Source of the DNA: Echinicola shivajiensis
GTDB lineage: Bacteria; Bacteroidota; Bacteroidia; Cytophagales; Cyclobacteriaceae
NCBI RefSeq assembly: GCF_018642165.1
Contig: NZ_JAHHZM010000003.1
Coordinates: 124,001-188,000 of the forward strand
Direction: 5' to 3'
Length of the DNA: 64,000 bases
Made by a program: the position numbers and the translations under genes. Under the pieces are notes generated by a model. That model had not been told where the DNA came from and searched no databases. It worked only from the letters and a program-made list of their open reading frames with translations. Positions 1-7,824 of the stretch are shown here, piece after piece. Each line of letters begins with the position of its first letter. Position 1 is the first letter of the stretch.

Positions 1-1
1 G

Positions 2-61
2 GTCGTCATCTCCGACGAAGAGGATTGGATAGAAAACAGTACCCAAACTATTAAGTTGTAA
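2..61 (+). CDS. 3' end of an upstream gene, probably the export ATPase of the HlyD/TolC locus (partial)
   Basis: An open frame enters from the left edge and stops with TAA at 59-61, giving 19 residues that end in TQTIKL. It lies 6 bp before the HlyD-type adaptor and reads in the same direction, so it is probably the last codons of the first gene of that operon. In such loci that gene is usually an ABC exporter. That identity is only inferred from position: the visible residues carry no family motif. Confidence 0.4.
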   Translation, partial: VVISDEEDWIENSTQTIKL

Positions 62-67
62 TCAGCT

Positions 68-1444
68 ATGTTGAATATATCTGAAAATAGTATTAGTAAA
101 TACGTCAAGCAAAACGACTTTAGGGCATTTAGGGTGCTAAAGGAATTCAGTTACTTTAAATTTTCTAGGAAAGTGGTTTCTATCATATTAGTGGTGCTGC
201 TATTTTGCCTCTTTTTGCCATGGACCCAAAATATTCAAACGGACGGATATGTCACCACTTTGTCACCTGAGCAGCGACCGCAGGCGATTCAATCGGTGAT
301 TTCAGGTAGGCTTGAAAAGTGGTATGTGCGAGAAGGTGATTTTGTGTCCAAAGGAGATACCGTGGTGTTTATTTCTGATGCTAAAAGTGAATATTTCGAC
401 CCTCAGCTGATTGAAAGGACACAGGAGCAATTGGATGCCAAGATAGAGAGTTCATCCTCTTATGAAGCAAAAATAGCGGCCATTAATACACAGTCTAAAG
501 CTTTGGAGGAAGCTATGCAATTAAAGCTTCAACAAATGGAAAACAAGATCCTTCAGGCCAATAATAAGGTTCAGATGGACAGTATTGACTTGGTAGCATT
601 CAGAACCAATCTCCGCATTGCTGAAAACCAATTGGAACGAACCCAAGAACTATATGAAAAGGGGCTAAAATCGCTTACAGATCTTCAGGAAAAGGAAATG
701 AAGGTACAGGAGGCCAATGCCAAGGTGACTGTTCAAAGAAATAAACTGGTGAACCAGCGGAATGAGCTGATGAACCTTGACCTTGAAATGTCCTCTATTG
801 AAAGAGAGTACCAAGATAAATTGGCCAAGGCACAATCGGATACCCAGTCTGCTCTGTCCGCTAAATTGGGGACCATAGCAGAGGTATCAAAGCTGCGCAA
901 TCAATTGAGCAATTACGGTCAAAGGGCGAGTATGTATTATGTCACTGCACCCCAGTCAGGATATATCACCAAGGCAGTAAAAAAGGGGATTGGGGAGCTG
1001 ATCAAAGAAGGTGCAGATATTGTATCCATCATGCCCCAAGAATATGATTTGGCAGTGGAAGTTTATGTCAAGCCTCAAGACTTGCCGCTTATTCAGCAGG
1101 ACAATAGGGTTAGCTTGAGATTTGACGGTTGGCCTGCCATTGTAATTAGCGGTTGGCCAGAAGCCTCGACGGGCGTCTTTAGGGGCAAGGTGGTTGCCAT
1201 TGACCGTTTTATAAGTACAAATGGTTACTACAGGTTGCTGGTTAGCCCTGATCCAGAGGATAGACCATGGCCTGAAAAATTGAGCATGGGCACCGGAGTT
1301 AGGACTTTTTTATTGTTGAACAATGTGCCAATTTGGTATGAGTTGTGGAGACAGCTGAACGGGTTCCCAGCGGATTATTATACAAAGGAAAAAACCAATC
1401 CTAAGCCATTGAAATTGAAGGCACCTTTGAAATCGGTAAAATAA
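68..1444 (+). CDS. HlyD-family membrane fusion protein (secretion/efflux adaptor)
   Basis: A 458-residue periplasmic adaptor that should link an inner-membrane transporter to an outer-membrane TolC channel. Residues 1-34 are a cytoplasmic tail and about 35-52 form a single membrane anchor. A split biotinyl-lipoyl-like segment follows at about 82-102 (VREGDFVSKGDTVVF), then a long Gln/Glu-rich coiled-coil hairpin at about 105-290, and then the second lipoyl half and beta-barrel. The uncleaved N-terminal anchor is typical of type I secretion adaptors rather than of RND adaptors. A TolC-type gene follows after 8 bp, so the two are co-transcribed. The matching ATPase is probably the gene truncated at the left edge. 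The exported substrate cannot be told from the sequence. Confidence 0.88.
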   Translation: MLNISENSISKYVKQNDFRAFRVLKEFSYFKFSRKVVSIILVVLLFCLFLPWTQNIQTDGYVTTLSPEQRPQAIQSVISGRLEKWYVREGDFVSKGDTVVFISDAKSEYFDPQLIERTQEQLDAKIESSSSYEAKIAAINTQSKALEEAMQLKLQQMENKILQANNKVQMDSIDLVAFRTNLRIAENQLERTQELYEKGLKSLTDLQEKEMKVQEANAKVTVQRNKLVNQRNELMNLDLEMSSIEREYQDKLAKAQSDTQSALSAKLGTIAEVSKLRNQLSNYGQRASMYYVTAPQSGYITKAVKKGIGELIKEGADIVSIMPQEYDLAVEVYVKPQDLPLIQQDNRVSLRFDGWPAIVISGWPEASTGVFRGKVVAIDRFISTNGYYRLLVSPDPEDRPWPEKLSMGTGVRTFLLLNNVPIWYELWRQLNGFPADYYTKEKTNPKPLKLKAPLKSVK

Positions 1445-1452
1445 TTTCTTGA

Positions 1453-2856
1453 ATGAGTAAAAGAGCATCCAAATATTACCTATTATTCATTTTGCTTGCT
1501 TGGCCTATTTTCAGTGATGCCCAGTCATTACCACTGGACAAGTTGAATTATGAGCTTTTTATACAGAATGTGATCAATCACCATCCTCTTTCTCAAAAGG
1601 CGCGCTTGAATGAGATGAAGGCTGAAGCGAGTATTAGGGCGGCTAGGGGGAATTTTGATCCAGTATTGGAGTCGGATTTTGACCAGAAGCTTTATACAGA
1701 TAAAATGTATTACAGGAGATCTGCTTCCAGTTTGAGGATCCCAACTGTAGCAGGACTTGATTTGATAGCAGGATATGAAAAGAATGCTGGTAGGTATTTG
1801 AATCCTGAGAGCCAAACTGGCTCAAATGGCCTATGGAATGCAGGGATCGAGCTTAATGTGCTTCAAGGCCTGTTAATGGATGAAGGAAGGACCGCCTTGA
1901 GGCAGGCAAAGGCCTATGCTGCCATTGCGGAGCAGCAAAAGACCCTCCAGACCAATGATCTGTATTTTAGTGCCACTGAGGCCTATCTTTATTGGGCCAA
2001 TAGCCATGAAGCCCTTAAAATAGTGAATGAAAGTATCCGCTTGGCGGAGAATTACTTTCAGAATACCAAGACCTCATTTATTAATGGAGAGAAAACGGCC
2101 ATTGATACGGTGGAGGCGTATATCATGTGGCAAGACCGAAAAAACCTCCTTCAATCTGTTAAGTCAAGCAATACCTCTACACAAAAGAATCTTGAAAATT
2201 ATCTTTGGAATGAAGATGGTTGGTATGCTGTTGAGCAGATGATTCCTGATAGTCTGATAGTTATTTCCTATCAAGATCTTAGCAGTAGTTTTTCTTTGGA
2301 TACCTTGGATACACACCCCATGCTGCAGGAAGCAAGATCCAAAGTGAACTTGATGGAAGCCGAGAGAAGGATGAAGCAGGAAAAGCTGCTGCCCAAATTA
2401 AAGGTGAAATATATGCCGCTGCTGACTCCGGATGGGGAGGGATTGCCCGGTTATAATAGCAATGACTATAAATGGGGCTTCTCATTCAGTTTGCCATTGC
2501 TCCTTAGAGCTGAAAGAGGCAATCTCCAATTGGGCAAAGTGAAAGTACTGGAAAAGCAGTTGGAATTGGAAAACAAAACCATTGGGCTGCAAAATAAAGT
2601 ATTAAACAGCTTGGAGCAAATCGATTACTTGATGGCGCAGGAATCGATACAAATGGAAAATGTCCAAGGTTATAAACAGCTGCTTTGGGCAGAAAATGAA
2701 AAGTTTAAGATGGGGGAGAGTTCAGTATTCCTTCTGAATAAAAGGCAGGAAAAGTACCTTGAGGGGCAATTGAAGCTTATTGACTTGATCACCAAGAGAC
2801 AGCTGGAGCAATTGAAATTCAGGTATTATACCAATACTTTGGTGGGTGAAGAATAA
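1453..2856 (+). CDS. TolC-family outer membrane efflux/secretion channel
   Basis: A 467-residue protein with a cleavable signal peptide (about 1-23, ending in SDAQS). The rest is mostly long amphipathic helices with two related halves, as in the OEP/TolC fold: helical repeats at about 135-245 and 295-460, each followed by strand-rich segments (for example residues 330-350, rich in Leu and Pro). It starts 8 bp after the HlyD-type adaptor and should be its outer-membrane partner. It is unlike the second TolC protein at 22049-23401 outside the general fold, so the two export systems have separate channels. The gene ends in a short convergent gap with the histidine kinase gene. Confidence 0.85.
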   Translation: MSKRASKYYLLFILLAWPIFSDAQSLPLDKLNYELFIQNVINHHPLSQKARLNEMKAEASIRAARGNFDPVLESDFDQKLYTDKMYYRRSASSLRIPTVAGLDLIAGYEKNAGRYLNPESQTGSNGLWNAGIELNVLQGLLMDEGRTALRQAKAYAAIAEQQKTLQTNDLYFSATEAYLYWANSHEALKIVNESIRLAENYFQNTKTSFINGEKTAIDTVEAYIMWQDRKNLLQSVKSSNTSTQKNLENYLWNEDGWYAVEQMIPDSLIVISYQDLSSSFSLDTLDTHPMLQEARSKVNLMEAERRMKQEKLLPKLKVKYMPLLTPDGEGLPGYNSNDYKWGFSFSLPLLLRAERGNLQLGKVKVLEKQLELENKTIGLQNKVLNSLEQIDYLMAQESIQMENVQGYKQLLWAENEKFKMGESSVFLLNKRQEKYLEGQLKLIDLITKRQLEQLKFRYYTNTLVGEE

Positions 2857-2880
2857 ATATTACCGAAAGGGGTAAATAAC

Positions 2881-2901
2881 AAATCTTTTGGTTTAAGATT
2901 T
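2881..2901. terminator. possible bidirectional terminator between convergent genes
   Basis: Arms AAATCTT (2881-2887) and AAGATTT (2895-2901) enclose a 7-nt loop in the 83-bp gap between the TolC gene and the convergent kinase gene. The stem is short and A/T-rich, so this is a weak call that rests mainly on position. Confidence 0.3.
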
Positions 2902-2939
2902 ACTGTTTTACTTGGAAAAGCATCACATTAATAATCGTC

Positions 2940-4295
2940 CTAGGATTCAAACAATAAGGTGAAGATCGTTTCTTTGTCCGGAACTGAATGTACCTGCAGG
3001 CTTCCACGGTGCATATTCATGATTTGCCTTGAGATGGCCAAACCTATGCCACTGCCATTGTTTTTGGTGGTGAAAAATGGTACAAAAATATTCTCCAATG
3101 AGGCAGCTTGAATGCCAGGGCCTTGGTCAATGACTTGTATATATGGGTGATTTGAAAGTGTTCTTCCGGCTGTGAGCTGGATCGTCTTAATATCTGATTT
3201 TTCTATGGCTTCACGGGCATTTTTAACCAGATTGATCAGGATCATTTGAATTTGTTCTTTGTCCGCCATAATATTCAAATCTTCTGGTACAATTTCTATT
3301 GTCAAGCTAATCTGGTTTAGTTCCAAGTCGTCCCGTAGCAGGGTACAAATGTCTTCAAAAAGTGCTCTAACATCCAAAGGAGATTTTTGAGGTTCTGGGA
3401 TACTGGTATAATCCCTATAAGCATTGACAAAGCCTACTAAGCCTCTGCTACGGCCAGAAATGGTCTTCAGCCCTTCCTGTAAGTCTTCAAAACCTTCTTC
3501 CAAAATTAGGTGTTTTCCATTTTCTATATAAACATCCTCCTCCAAAATGGTTTGAAGCGAATTGACCAATGTGGCAATAGGTGTAATGGAGTTCATGATT
3601 TCGTGCCTGAGCACCTTTGTCAAGTTCTGCCAAGCGTCCAGCTCTTGTTGTTTTAATGCAGCGCTGATATCCTGAAAGGAGAGCAAAAACCATTGTTTTC
3701 CGCCCATTTTTAGTTCGGTACAGCGGATGTTGAGGTGCAAAGAGTCATTGATTTTGACTGAAAGGTCTTCACCGGTTTTGAGACTTAGTATTTGCTTTAA
3801 GAATTGCGGGGAAATCCTGTTCAGGTCATGAATATCCTTAAACTGTGTGATTTGTAAGAGATGCTTGGCAGCGTTGTTGACCAATCCAATCTTTCCTTCA
3901 GAGTTATAGGATATTATACCAATATTGATGTGCTGGATGATGATACGCATGAATAGCACCTGTTCCTCTTTTTCTGCCCGGGTCTTTCTGAAAGCCTCCA
4001 TTACCTTGCTAAAGGCTTGGTTCAGGTGTCTATAGGAATTGCCCATTTGGCTGTCATGTGTAAATGAAGAGGTGAAATCAGCATATTGTATAGATTCCAA
4101 AAAACGGGTTATTTTCTCATTGGTCCTTTGATTATATTTTATCAGTTCGATCACTTGCAGGCTGAGCAGGCCTAAAAGTAGCACTGGTCCCAAAATGATA
4201 TTGAGCGCAAAGTAAAGGTAAGCCCCTGCCATAATGTTAAGGACAAGAAATAATACCCGAAGGGAAATATTTAAGGAGGCCGATTTATAAACCAT
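2940..4295 (-). CDS. PAS-containing sensor histidine kinase paired with a sigma-54 response regulator
   Basis: A 451-residue membrane kinase. Two hydrophobic segments at about 10-30 and 33-50 are separated by only a few residues, so there is almost no periplasmic sensor domain. A linker at about 60-115 and a PAS-like domain at about 115-215 follow, then the HisKA helix with phospho-acceptor His231 (VLRHEIMNSITP). The HATPase domain occupies about 330-450, with an N box near KNAREA and G boxes DQGPGI and GSGIGLA. The layout is NtrY/AtoS-like. The start codon overlaps the end of the regulator gene by 11 bp, so the pair is translationally coupled. With so little outside the membrane, it may sense a membrane or cytoplasmic signal. 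Its likely target is the divergent efflux operon. Confidence 0.9.
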   Translation of the reverse strand: MVYKSASLNISLRVLFLVLNIMAGAYLYFALNIILGPVLLLGLLSLQVIELIKYNQRTNEKITRFLESIQYADFTSSFTHDSQMGNSYRHLNQAFSKVMEAFRKTRAEKEEQVLFMRIIIQHINIGIISYNSEGKIGLVNNAAKHLLQITQFKDIHDLNRISPQFLKQILSLKTGEDLSVKINDSLHLNIRCTELKMGGKQWFLLSFQDISAALKQQELDAWQNLTKVLRHEIMNSITPIATLVNSLQTILEEDVYIENGKHLILEEGFEDLQEGLKTISGRSRGLVGFVNAYRDYTSIPEPQKSPLDVRALFEDICTLLRDDLELNQISLTIEIVPEDLNIMADKEQIQMILINLVKNAREAIEKSDIKTIQLTAGRTLSNHPYIQVIDQGPGIQAASLENIFVPFFTTKNNGSGIGLAISRQIMNMHRGSLQVHSVPDKETIFTLLFES

Positions 4296-5673
4296 ATTTT
4301 TCTAGTCTTCTGTACAAAGAGGAGCGAGTAAGCCCCAATTCCTGAGCTGCTTTGGTAATATGTCCATTGTGCTTTTGAAGGGCCTTTCTAATTAAAATCC
4401 TTTCGACATCCTCAATATTCAAATGGTCGAGACTGACAGTTTCTCCAGATCTTTCAATATCTCCAGAACTTTGAAAAAAGAGATCTTCCGGTTGCAATAC
4501 ATGCTTGCTACTCATGATGACCGCCCTTTCAATGCCATGCTGCAGTTCCCGAATATTTCCTGGCCACTGGTATTTTTGCATGCGTTTGATCAAGGAATCA
4601 CTGGCCTTGCGGATGTCTTTATTGTATTTTTTTGAGTAAAAAGCGATAAAGTGGTCTGTAAGTAGTGGAATATCCTCGATACGTTCCCTAAGAGGAGGTA
4701 AATTGATTTCAATAGTGTTGAGCCTGTAAAGCAAATCCTGCCTGAATGTGTTCTCCCTGATCATGTCCGCAAGGGGCATATTGGTGGCCGAAATAAGTCG
4801 GATATTGATTTCTTTTTGCTGGTTGCTGCCTACCTTGGTGACTGTCCTATTTTGTAAAACTGCCAAAAGCTTAGATTGGGAGGCCATCGGGATATTGCCG
4901 ATTTCATCCAAGAACAAGGTTCCTTTATCCGCTTGCTCAAAACGCCCGATCCTATCTTCCCTTGCGTCCGTAAATGCCCCTTTTTTATGACCAAATAATT
5001 CACTTTCAAAAAGTGAGGGAGTAATAGCACCTAAATCCACTCCCACAAATGCTTCTCTTGATCTTTTGGAGTGTCGGTGAATAGCCCTGGCGATCAATTC
5101 CTTTCCAGTGCCATTTTCGCCCAAGATCATCACATTGGCATCTGTTGCAGCCACTTTTTCTATGGTGTCAAAAACCTTTTGCATGGCGGGGCTTTGACCG
5201 ATAATATCCTTGAATTTTCGATCCATATCCGCATAGATCAACTGTTGTTGGTTTTTAAGGTCAGCTACCTCCAACTTGGATTGGCGAAGCTTCAAGGCGG
5301 CATTTAGGGTGGCCAACAGTTTATCATTATCCCAAGGTTTCAGAACAAAATCCGTTGCACCTTCCTTGATGGCTTTCACTGCCAAGTTAATATCTCCATA
5401 TGCCGTGATCAGTACTACTACCGCAGAAGGATCGATAGATAAAATCCTGTCCAAATGTTGAAAACCTTCCTGTCCGCTGCTGACATCCTTGGTAAAGTTC
5501 ATGTCCAGCATGATCACATCATATTGCTCATTATGGAGCAGTATAGGAATCAAATCAGGATTGGTCTCTGTGTCCACCTTCACGAAGTGCCGCTTTAAAA
5601 AAATCTTGGCTGCTTTGAGCAAATCCTCATTGTCATCTATGATGAGCAGGTTCCCTGTTTTTGGTTTTCGCAT
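4285..5673 (-). CDS. sigma-54-dependent response regulator (NtrC/AtoC family)
   Basis: A 462-residue enhancer-binding protein with three domains. The receiver domain (about 8-125) has acidic pocket DD13-14 and phospho-acceptor Asp57 (VIMLDMNF). The AAA+ sigma-54 activation domain (about 150-385) has Walker A GENGTGKE, the sigma-54 contact loop as GAFTDA (a natural variant of GAFTGA), Walker B LFLDEIGN and a sensor/arginine-finger region around RQDLLYRLN. A Fis-type helix-turn-helix lies at about 425-462 (AAQELGLTRSSLYRR). It is transcribed divergently from the MacA-like operon, across a 329-bp region that contains dyads and a sigma-54-like promoter. It is therefore the best candidate regulator of that operon, and probably of itself. 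Confidence 0.93.
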   Translation of the reverse strand: MRKPKTGNLLIIDDNEDLLKAAKIFLKRHFVKVDTETNPDLIPILLHNEQYDVIMLDMNFTKDVSSGQEGFQHLDRILSIDPSAVVVLITAYGDINLAVKAIKEGATDFVLKPWDNDKLLATLNAALKLRQSKLEVADLKNQQQLIYADMDRKFKDIIGQSPAMQKVFDTIEKVAATDANVMILGENGTGKELIARAIHRHSKRSREAFVGVDLGAITPSLFESELFGHKKGAFTDAREDRIGRFEQADKGTLFLDEIGNIPMASQSKLLAVLQNRTVTKVGSNQQKEINIRLISATNMPLADMIRENTFRQDLLYRLNTIEINLPPLRERIEDIPLLTDHFIAFYSKKYNKDIRKASDSLIKRMQKYQWPGNIRELQHGIERAVIMSSKHVLQPEDLFFQSSGDIERSGETVSLDHLNIEDVERILIRKALQKHNGHITKAAQELGLTRSSLYRRLEKYGL

Positions 5674-5700
5674 TTCTTATTTCAATAGTTTTTCGGATAT

Positions 5701-5721
5701 GTTGACAGTAGTGCTGTCGAC
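5701..5721. promoter_or_regulatory. 21-bp near-perfect palindrome, candidate activator binding site
   Basis: GACAG (5704-5708) and CTGTC (5714-5718) are centred on 5711. The symmetry extends to 5701 and 5721 with a single mismatched pair. It lies 28 bp upstream of the regulator start codon. Size and symmetry suit a Fis-type helix-turn-helix dimer, but no binding evidence is visible. Confidence 0.45.
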
Positions 5722-5756
5722 CTGGTATGCCAAACAGTGTACCGAAGAACTTTTGC

Positions 5757-5790
5757 TCCGGAAAATACTTTGATAATATCCGTTTCCGGA
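5757..5790. promoter_or_regulatory. 8-bp inverted repeat with 18-bp spacer, candidate activator site
   Basis: TCCGGAAA (5757-5764) is repeated as TTTCCGGA (5783-5790). Arm centres are 26 bp apart, about two and a half helical turns. It lies about 160-190 bp upstream of the sigma-54-like element, within the usual range of enhancer sites. Confidence 0.4.
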
Positions 5791-5948
5791 CAATATAAGC
5801 AGTTTTTATTTTTTTGATTTCACGAAAGTTACGGGAATGTAATTTAATGCTTTGGATTTTTTCGTCCGCCAGCGAACGAAAATGTTCGATGCGAAACATA
5901 AGGAATTATTAAAAAGTGGTATTCAGTCCATTAGAGGGCATTTTTTAC

Positions 5949-5965
5949 TGGCATATAAATTGGCA
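5949..5965 (+). promoter_or_regulatory. sigma-54-like promoter of the efflux operon
   Basis: TGGCA at 5949-5953 and TTGGCA at 5960-5965 resemble the -24 and -12 elements (TGGCAC-N5-TTGC). The GG doublet is kept, but the GC of the -12 box is one base too far away, or is GG at strict spacing. It is therefore an imperfect match. Transcription would begin near 5976, about 27 bp before the MacA-like start. The call gains weight from the adjacent sigma-54 activator gene. Confidence 0.42.
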
Positions 5966-6002
5966 AATAGCTAATGCCTTAAATAGGAACTAGTTTTTGG
6001 AC

Positions 6003-7253
6003 ATGGATAGAAAAATTGAAAAGAAAACCTGGACACCAAAGTTCATTGCAATGATCATCATTGGTCTGGCAGTGCTGTCTTTAATCGTGTACCAATTGTT
6101 ATTTGCAGATAACAGAAGCTCGCTATATGTGGAGAGGGAAAGACTTTCCATTGCGACAGTGAGTGAAGGGGAATACAAGGATTATATCACCGTATCAGGC
6201 ACCATGCAACCAGCAGAGACCTTTTACTTGGATGCGATAGAAGGAGGGATTATACAAGAAGTGGTAAGGGAATCTGGAGCCTTTGTGGAAATAGGGGATA
6301 CCATTTTGACACTGACCAATTCCAATTTGCAATTGGATGTGATGCAAAGGGAAACCATGTTGTACGAACAGATCAATAATCTGCGTCAGACCAGGTTATT
6401 GCTCGATCAGAATGACCTTAACCAGCAAGGCCAGTTAGCTGAGATTGATTATCAAATCAGTTTGCTGAAGCCCCAGTATGGAAGGTTTAAGGAATTGCAT
6501 GATAAAAAATTGGTTTCAGATCGTGAGCTGGAGGAAGTGAAAGAGGAATACGAATATAATATCAAGCGAAGGGCCCTGACCTATGAGTCTTACAAGAATG
6601 ACTCCATCGCCCGGTCCATCCAGCTGCAACAGTTGAAAGCTTCTGAGGCCAGAATGCAAAAGTCCCTGGAAGGTGTAGGCCATATCTTGGATAACCTGAT
6701 CATCACTGCACCTATTAATGGGCAGTTGGCTACGGAAAAGATAGAAATAGGCCAGTCCATTCAGTCTGGTGAGCGATATGGGCAGATAGATATTCTTAAT
6801 GAATTTAAGGTTAGGGTACAGATAGATGAACTGTATTTGCCGAGGGTGAGAAAAGAACTTAGGGGAAGCTTCTCTTTTTCCGGAGATAATTATGCTGTCG
6901 AAATTGCAAAAATCTATCCAAGTATTTCCGAGGGCAGGTTTGAAGTGGATATGTTGTTTCTGGAAGGGACACCAAAGGGGGTGAGAAGGGGACAATCAGT
7001 TAGGATCAAGCTGGAGCTGGGTGACAGTGAAAGGTTGTTGCTATTGCCTACTGGAGGCTTCTACAAGGATACAGGCGGGAACTGGGTTTTTGTTTTGAAC
7101 AATTCCGGGGACAAAGCTCAAAAGAGAAACATAAGACTTGGAAGAAAAAACCCGGATCATTTCGAAGTGCTGGAAGGCCTTAATGAGGGGGATAAAGTGG
7201 TGGTGTCAGGCTACGAAAATTTTGGAGACAATGAGGTGCTGCTGTTGAAATAG
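6003..7253 (+). CDS. MacA-like periplasmic adaptor of an ABC efflux system
   Basis: A 416-residue HlyD/MacA-type adaptor. It has a short cytoplasmic tail with KKTWTPK and one N-terminal membrane helix at about 15-35. A lipoyl half follows (IIQEVVRESGAFVEIGD), then an alpha-hairpin at about 110-215, the second lipoyl half (ITAPINGQLA) and beta-barrel domains ending in a membrane-proximal segment with VLEGLNEGDKVVVSG. ATG at 6003 is preferred over a TTG two codons upstream; AGGAAC at 5985-5990 could be a weak ribosome site. It is the first gene of the operon that continues through the ATPase and permease genes to the TolC gene at 22049. It should bridge the MacB-like permeases and that channel. 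Confidence 0.88.
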   Translation: MDRKIEKKTWTPKFIAMIIIGLAVLSLIVYQLLFADNRSSLYVERERLSIATVSEGEYKDYITVSGTMQPAETFYLDAIEGGIIQEVVRESGAFVEIGDTILTLTNSNLQLDVMQRETMLYEQINNLRQTRLLLDQNDLNQQGQLAEIDYQISLLKPQYGRFKELHDKKLVSDRELEEVKEEYEYNIKRRALTYESYKNDSIARSIQLQQLKASEARMQKSLEGVGHILDNLIITAPINGQLATEKIEIGQSIQSGERYGQIDILNEFKVRVQIDELYLPRVRKELRGSFSFSGDNYAVEIAKIYPSISEGRFEVDMLFLEGTPKGVRRGQSVRIKLELGDSERLLLLPTGGFYKDTGGNWVFVLNNSGDKAQKRNIRLGRKNPDHFEVLEGLNEGDKVVVSGYENFGDNEVLLLK

Positions 7254-7294
7254 GAAGTACGAAGAGGGAAGTACGAAGTCGGAAGTAGGAAGGA
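7253..7294 (+). repeat. tandem 14-bp GGAAGTACGAAG-type repeat, left of the four-helix-bundle gene
   Basis: Three consecutive 14-bp units begin at 7253, 7267 and 7281, each starting GGAAGTA. The first two share GGAAGTACGAAG exactly, and degenerate copies continue to about 7315. The array begins at the last base of the adaptor stop codon. The same motif recurs in other spacers of this operon and in inverted form to the right of the small gene. Confidence 0.8.
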
Positions 7295-7403
7295 CGAAGT
7301 GGAGAGGTTGAAGAGGGTAGTTCTGAGGATTAAGGCTAGAATTTGAAAGCTGAAAATTGTAAATTGATAGATTTCAGTTGAAAATTTTTAACCCGTATCC
7401 ATT

Positions 7404-7760
7404 ATGAAATTTAAGTTTGAAAACCTGATTATTTGGCAAAAAGCCATGAACCTGAGTGAGGCGATTATCAAAACAAGTGAGCATTTTCCCAAAAGCGAGA
7501 TGTATAATATCACCTCGCAGATTATGCGAGCTGCTGATTCAATTGCCTTGAATATAGCCGAGGGAGCGATTTTGCAATCTTCTCTAGAACAAAAGCGGTT
7601 TTTGGGCTATGCTATTAGATCGCTTGCTGAAGTAGTAACCTGCCTTCACAAGGTAAAACGAAGAAATTACATTGATGAATTAAAATTTAACCAATACTAT
7701 CAGCAATCATTTGACTTAATGAACATGATGATTGCATACAGAAAAAGCATTAAACAGTAA
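7404..7760 (+). CDS. four-helix-bundle protein, 23S rRNA intervening-sequence (IVP) family
   Basis: A 118-residue, wholly helical, basic protein matching the IVP/TIGR02436 type. Recognisable conserved parts are LIIWQKAM near residue 8, the stretch ADSIALNIAEG at about 46-56, and FLGYAIRSLAEV at about 71-82. The family was first seen in insertions within 23S rRNA genes. It is structurally related to the Avd accessory protein of diversity-generating retroelements, but its usual role is unknown. Here it interrupts an efflux operon between adaptor and ATPase. It is bracketed by GGAAGT-type repeats in opposite orientation (7253-7294 and 7785-7813), so it looks inserted rather than part of the transporter. 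No reverse transcriptase or rRNA gene is nearby. Confidence 0.85.
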   Translation: MKFKFENLIIWQKAMNLSEAIIKTSEHFPKSEMYNITSQIMRAADSIALNIAEGAILQSSLEQKRFLGYAIRSLAEVVTCLHKVKRRNYIDELKFNQYYQQSFDLMNMMIAYRKSIKQ

Positions 7761-7784
7761 GCGACTTTGGACAAGGAGGCGTTG

Positions 7785-7813
7785 CTTCCATCTTCCAACT
7801 TCAAACTTCGAAC
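7785..7813 (-). repeat. inverted GGAAGT/GAAGTT repeat, right of the four-helix-bundle gene
   Basis: Read on the minus strand, this segment is a run of GAAGT-type units (GTTCGAAGTTTGAAGTTGG and onward). It is the same motif family as 7253-7294 in the opposite orientation. Together they frame the four-helix-bundle gene as an island of about 560 bp. Confidence 0.7.
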
Positions 7814-7824
7814 TAAAGAACATT

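Larger units (their letters stand above)
5674..6002. promoter_or_regulatory. divergent control region between the sigma-54 regulator and the efflux operon
   Basis: This 329-bp gap holds no convincing gene. It contains two strong dyads, at 5701-5721 and 5757-5790. A third inverted repeat, CGAAC-N6-GTTCG, lies at about 5873-5888. A sigma-54-like -24/-12 element sits at 5949-5964. Paired dyads upstream of a -24/-12 element are the usual arrangement for NtrC-type activation, so the activator sites and both promoters probably lie here. Confidence 0.55.

Noticed and set aside
5633-5899. An 88-residue open frame on the minus strand upstream of and overlapping the sigma-54 regulator gene
   Set aside because: It overlaps the regulator start in another frame, its residues resemble no family, and the region holds dyads and promoter-like elements. 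It is best read as control DNA.
6516-6995. A 159-residue open frame on the minus strand inside the MacA-like gene
   Set aside because: It lies wholly within a well supported coding region on the other strand. Its composition is that of a reverse-strand shadow.
7404-7760. The four-helix-bundle gene as the Avd protein of a diversity-generating retroelement
   Set aside because: No reverse transcriptase, template/variable repeat pair or variable-protein gene is visible nearby. Only the distant fold relation to the IVP family remains.
7732-7824. Upstream start (7732) for the first ABC ATPase
   Set aside because: It would overlap the preceding gene by 29 bp and add 31 residues outside the family. 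ATG 7825 gives the normal N-terminus.
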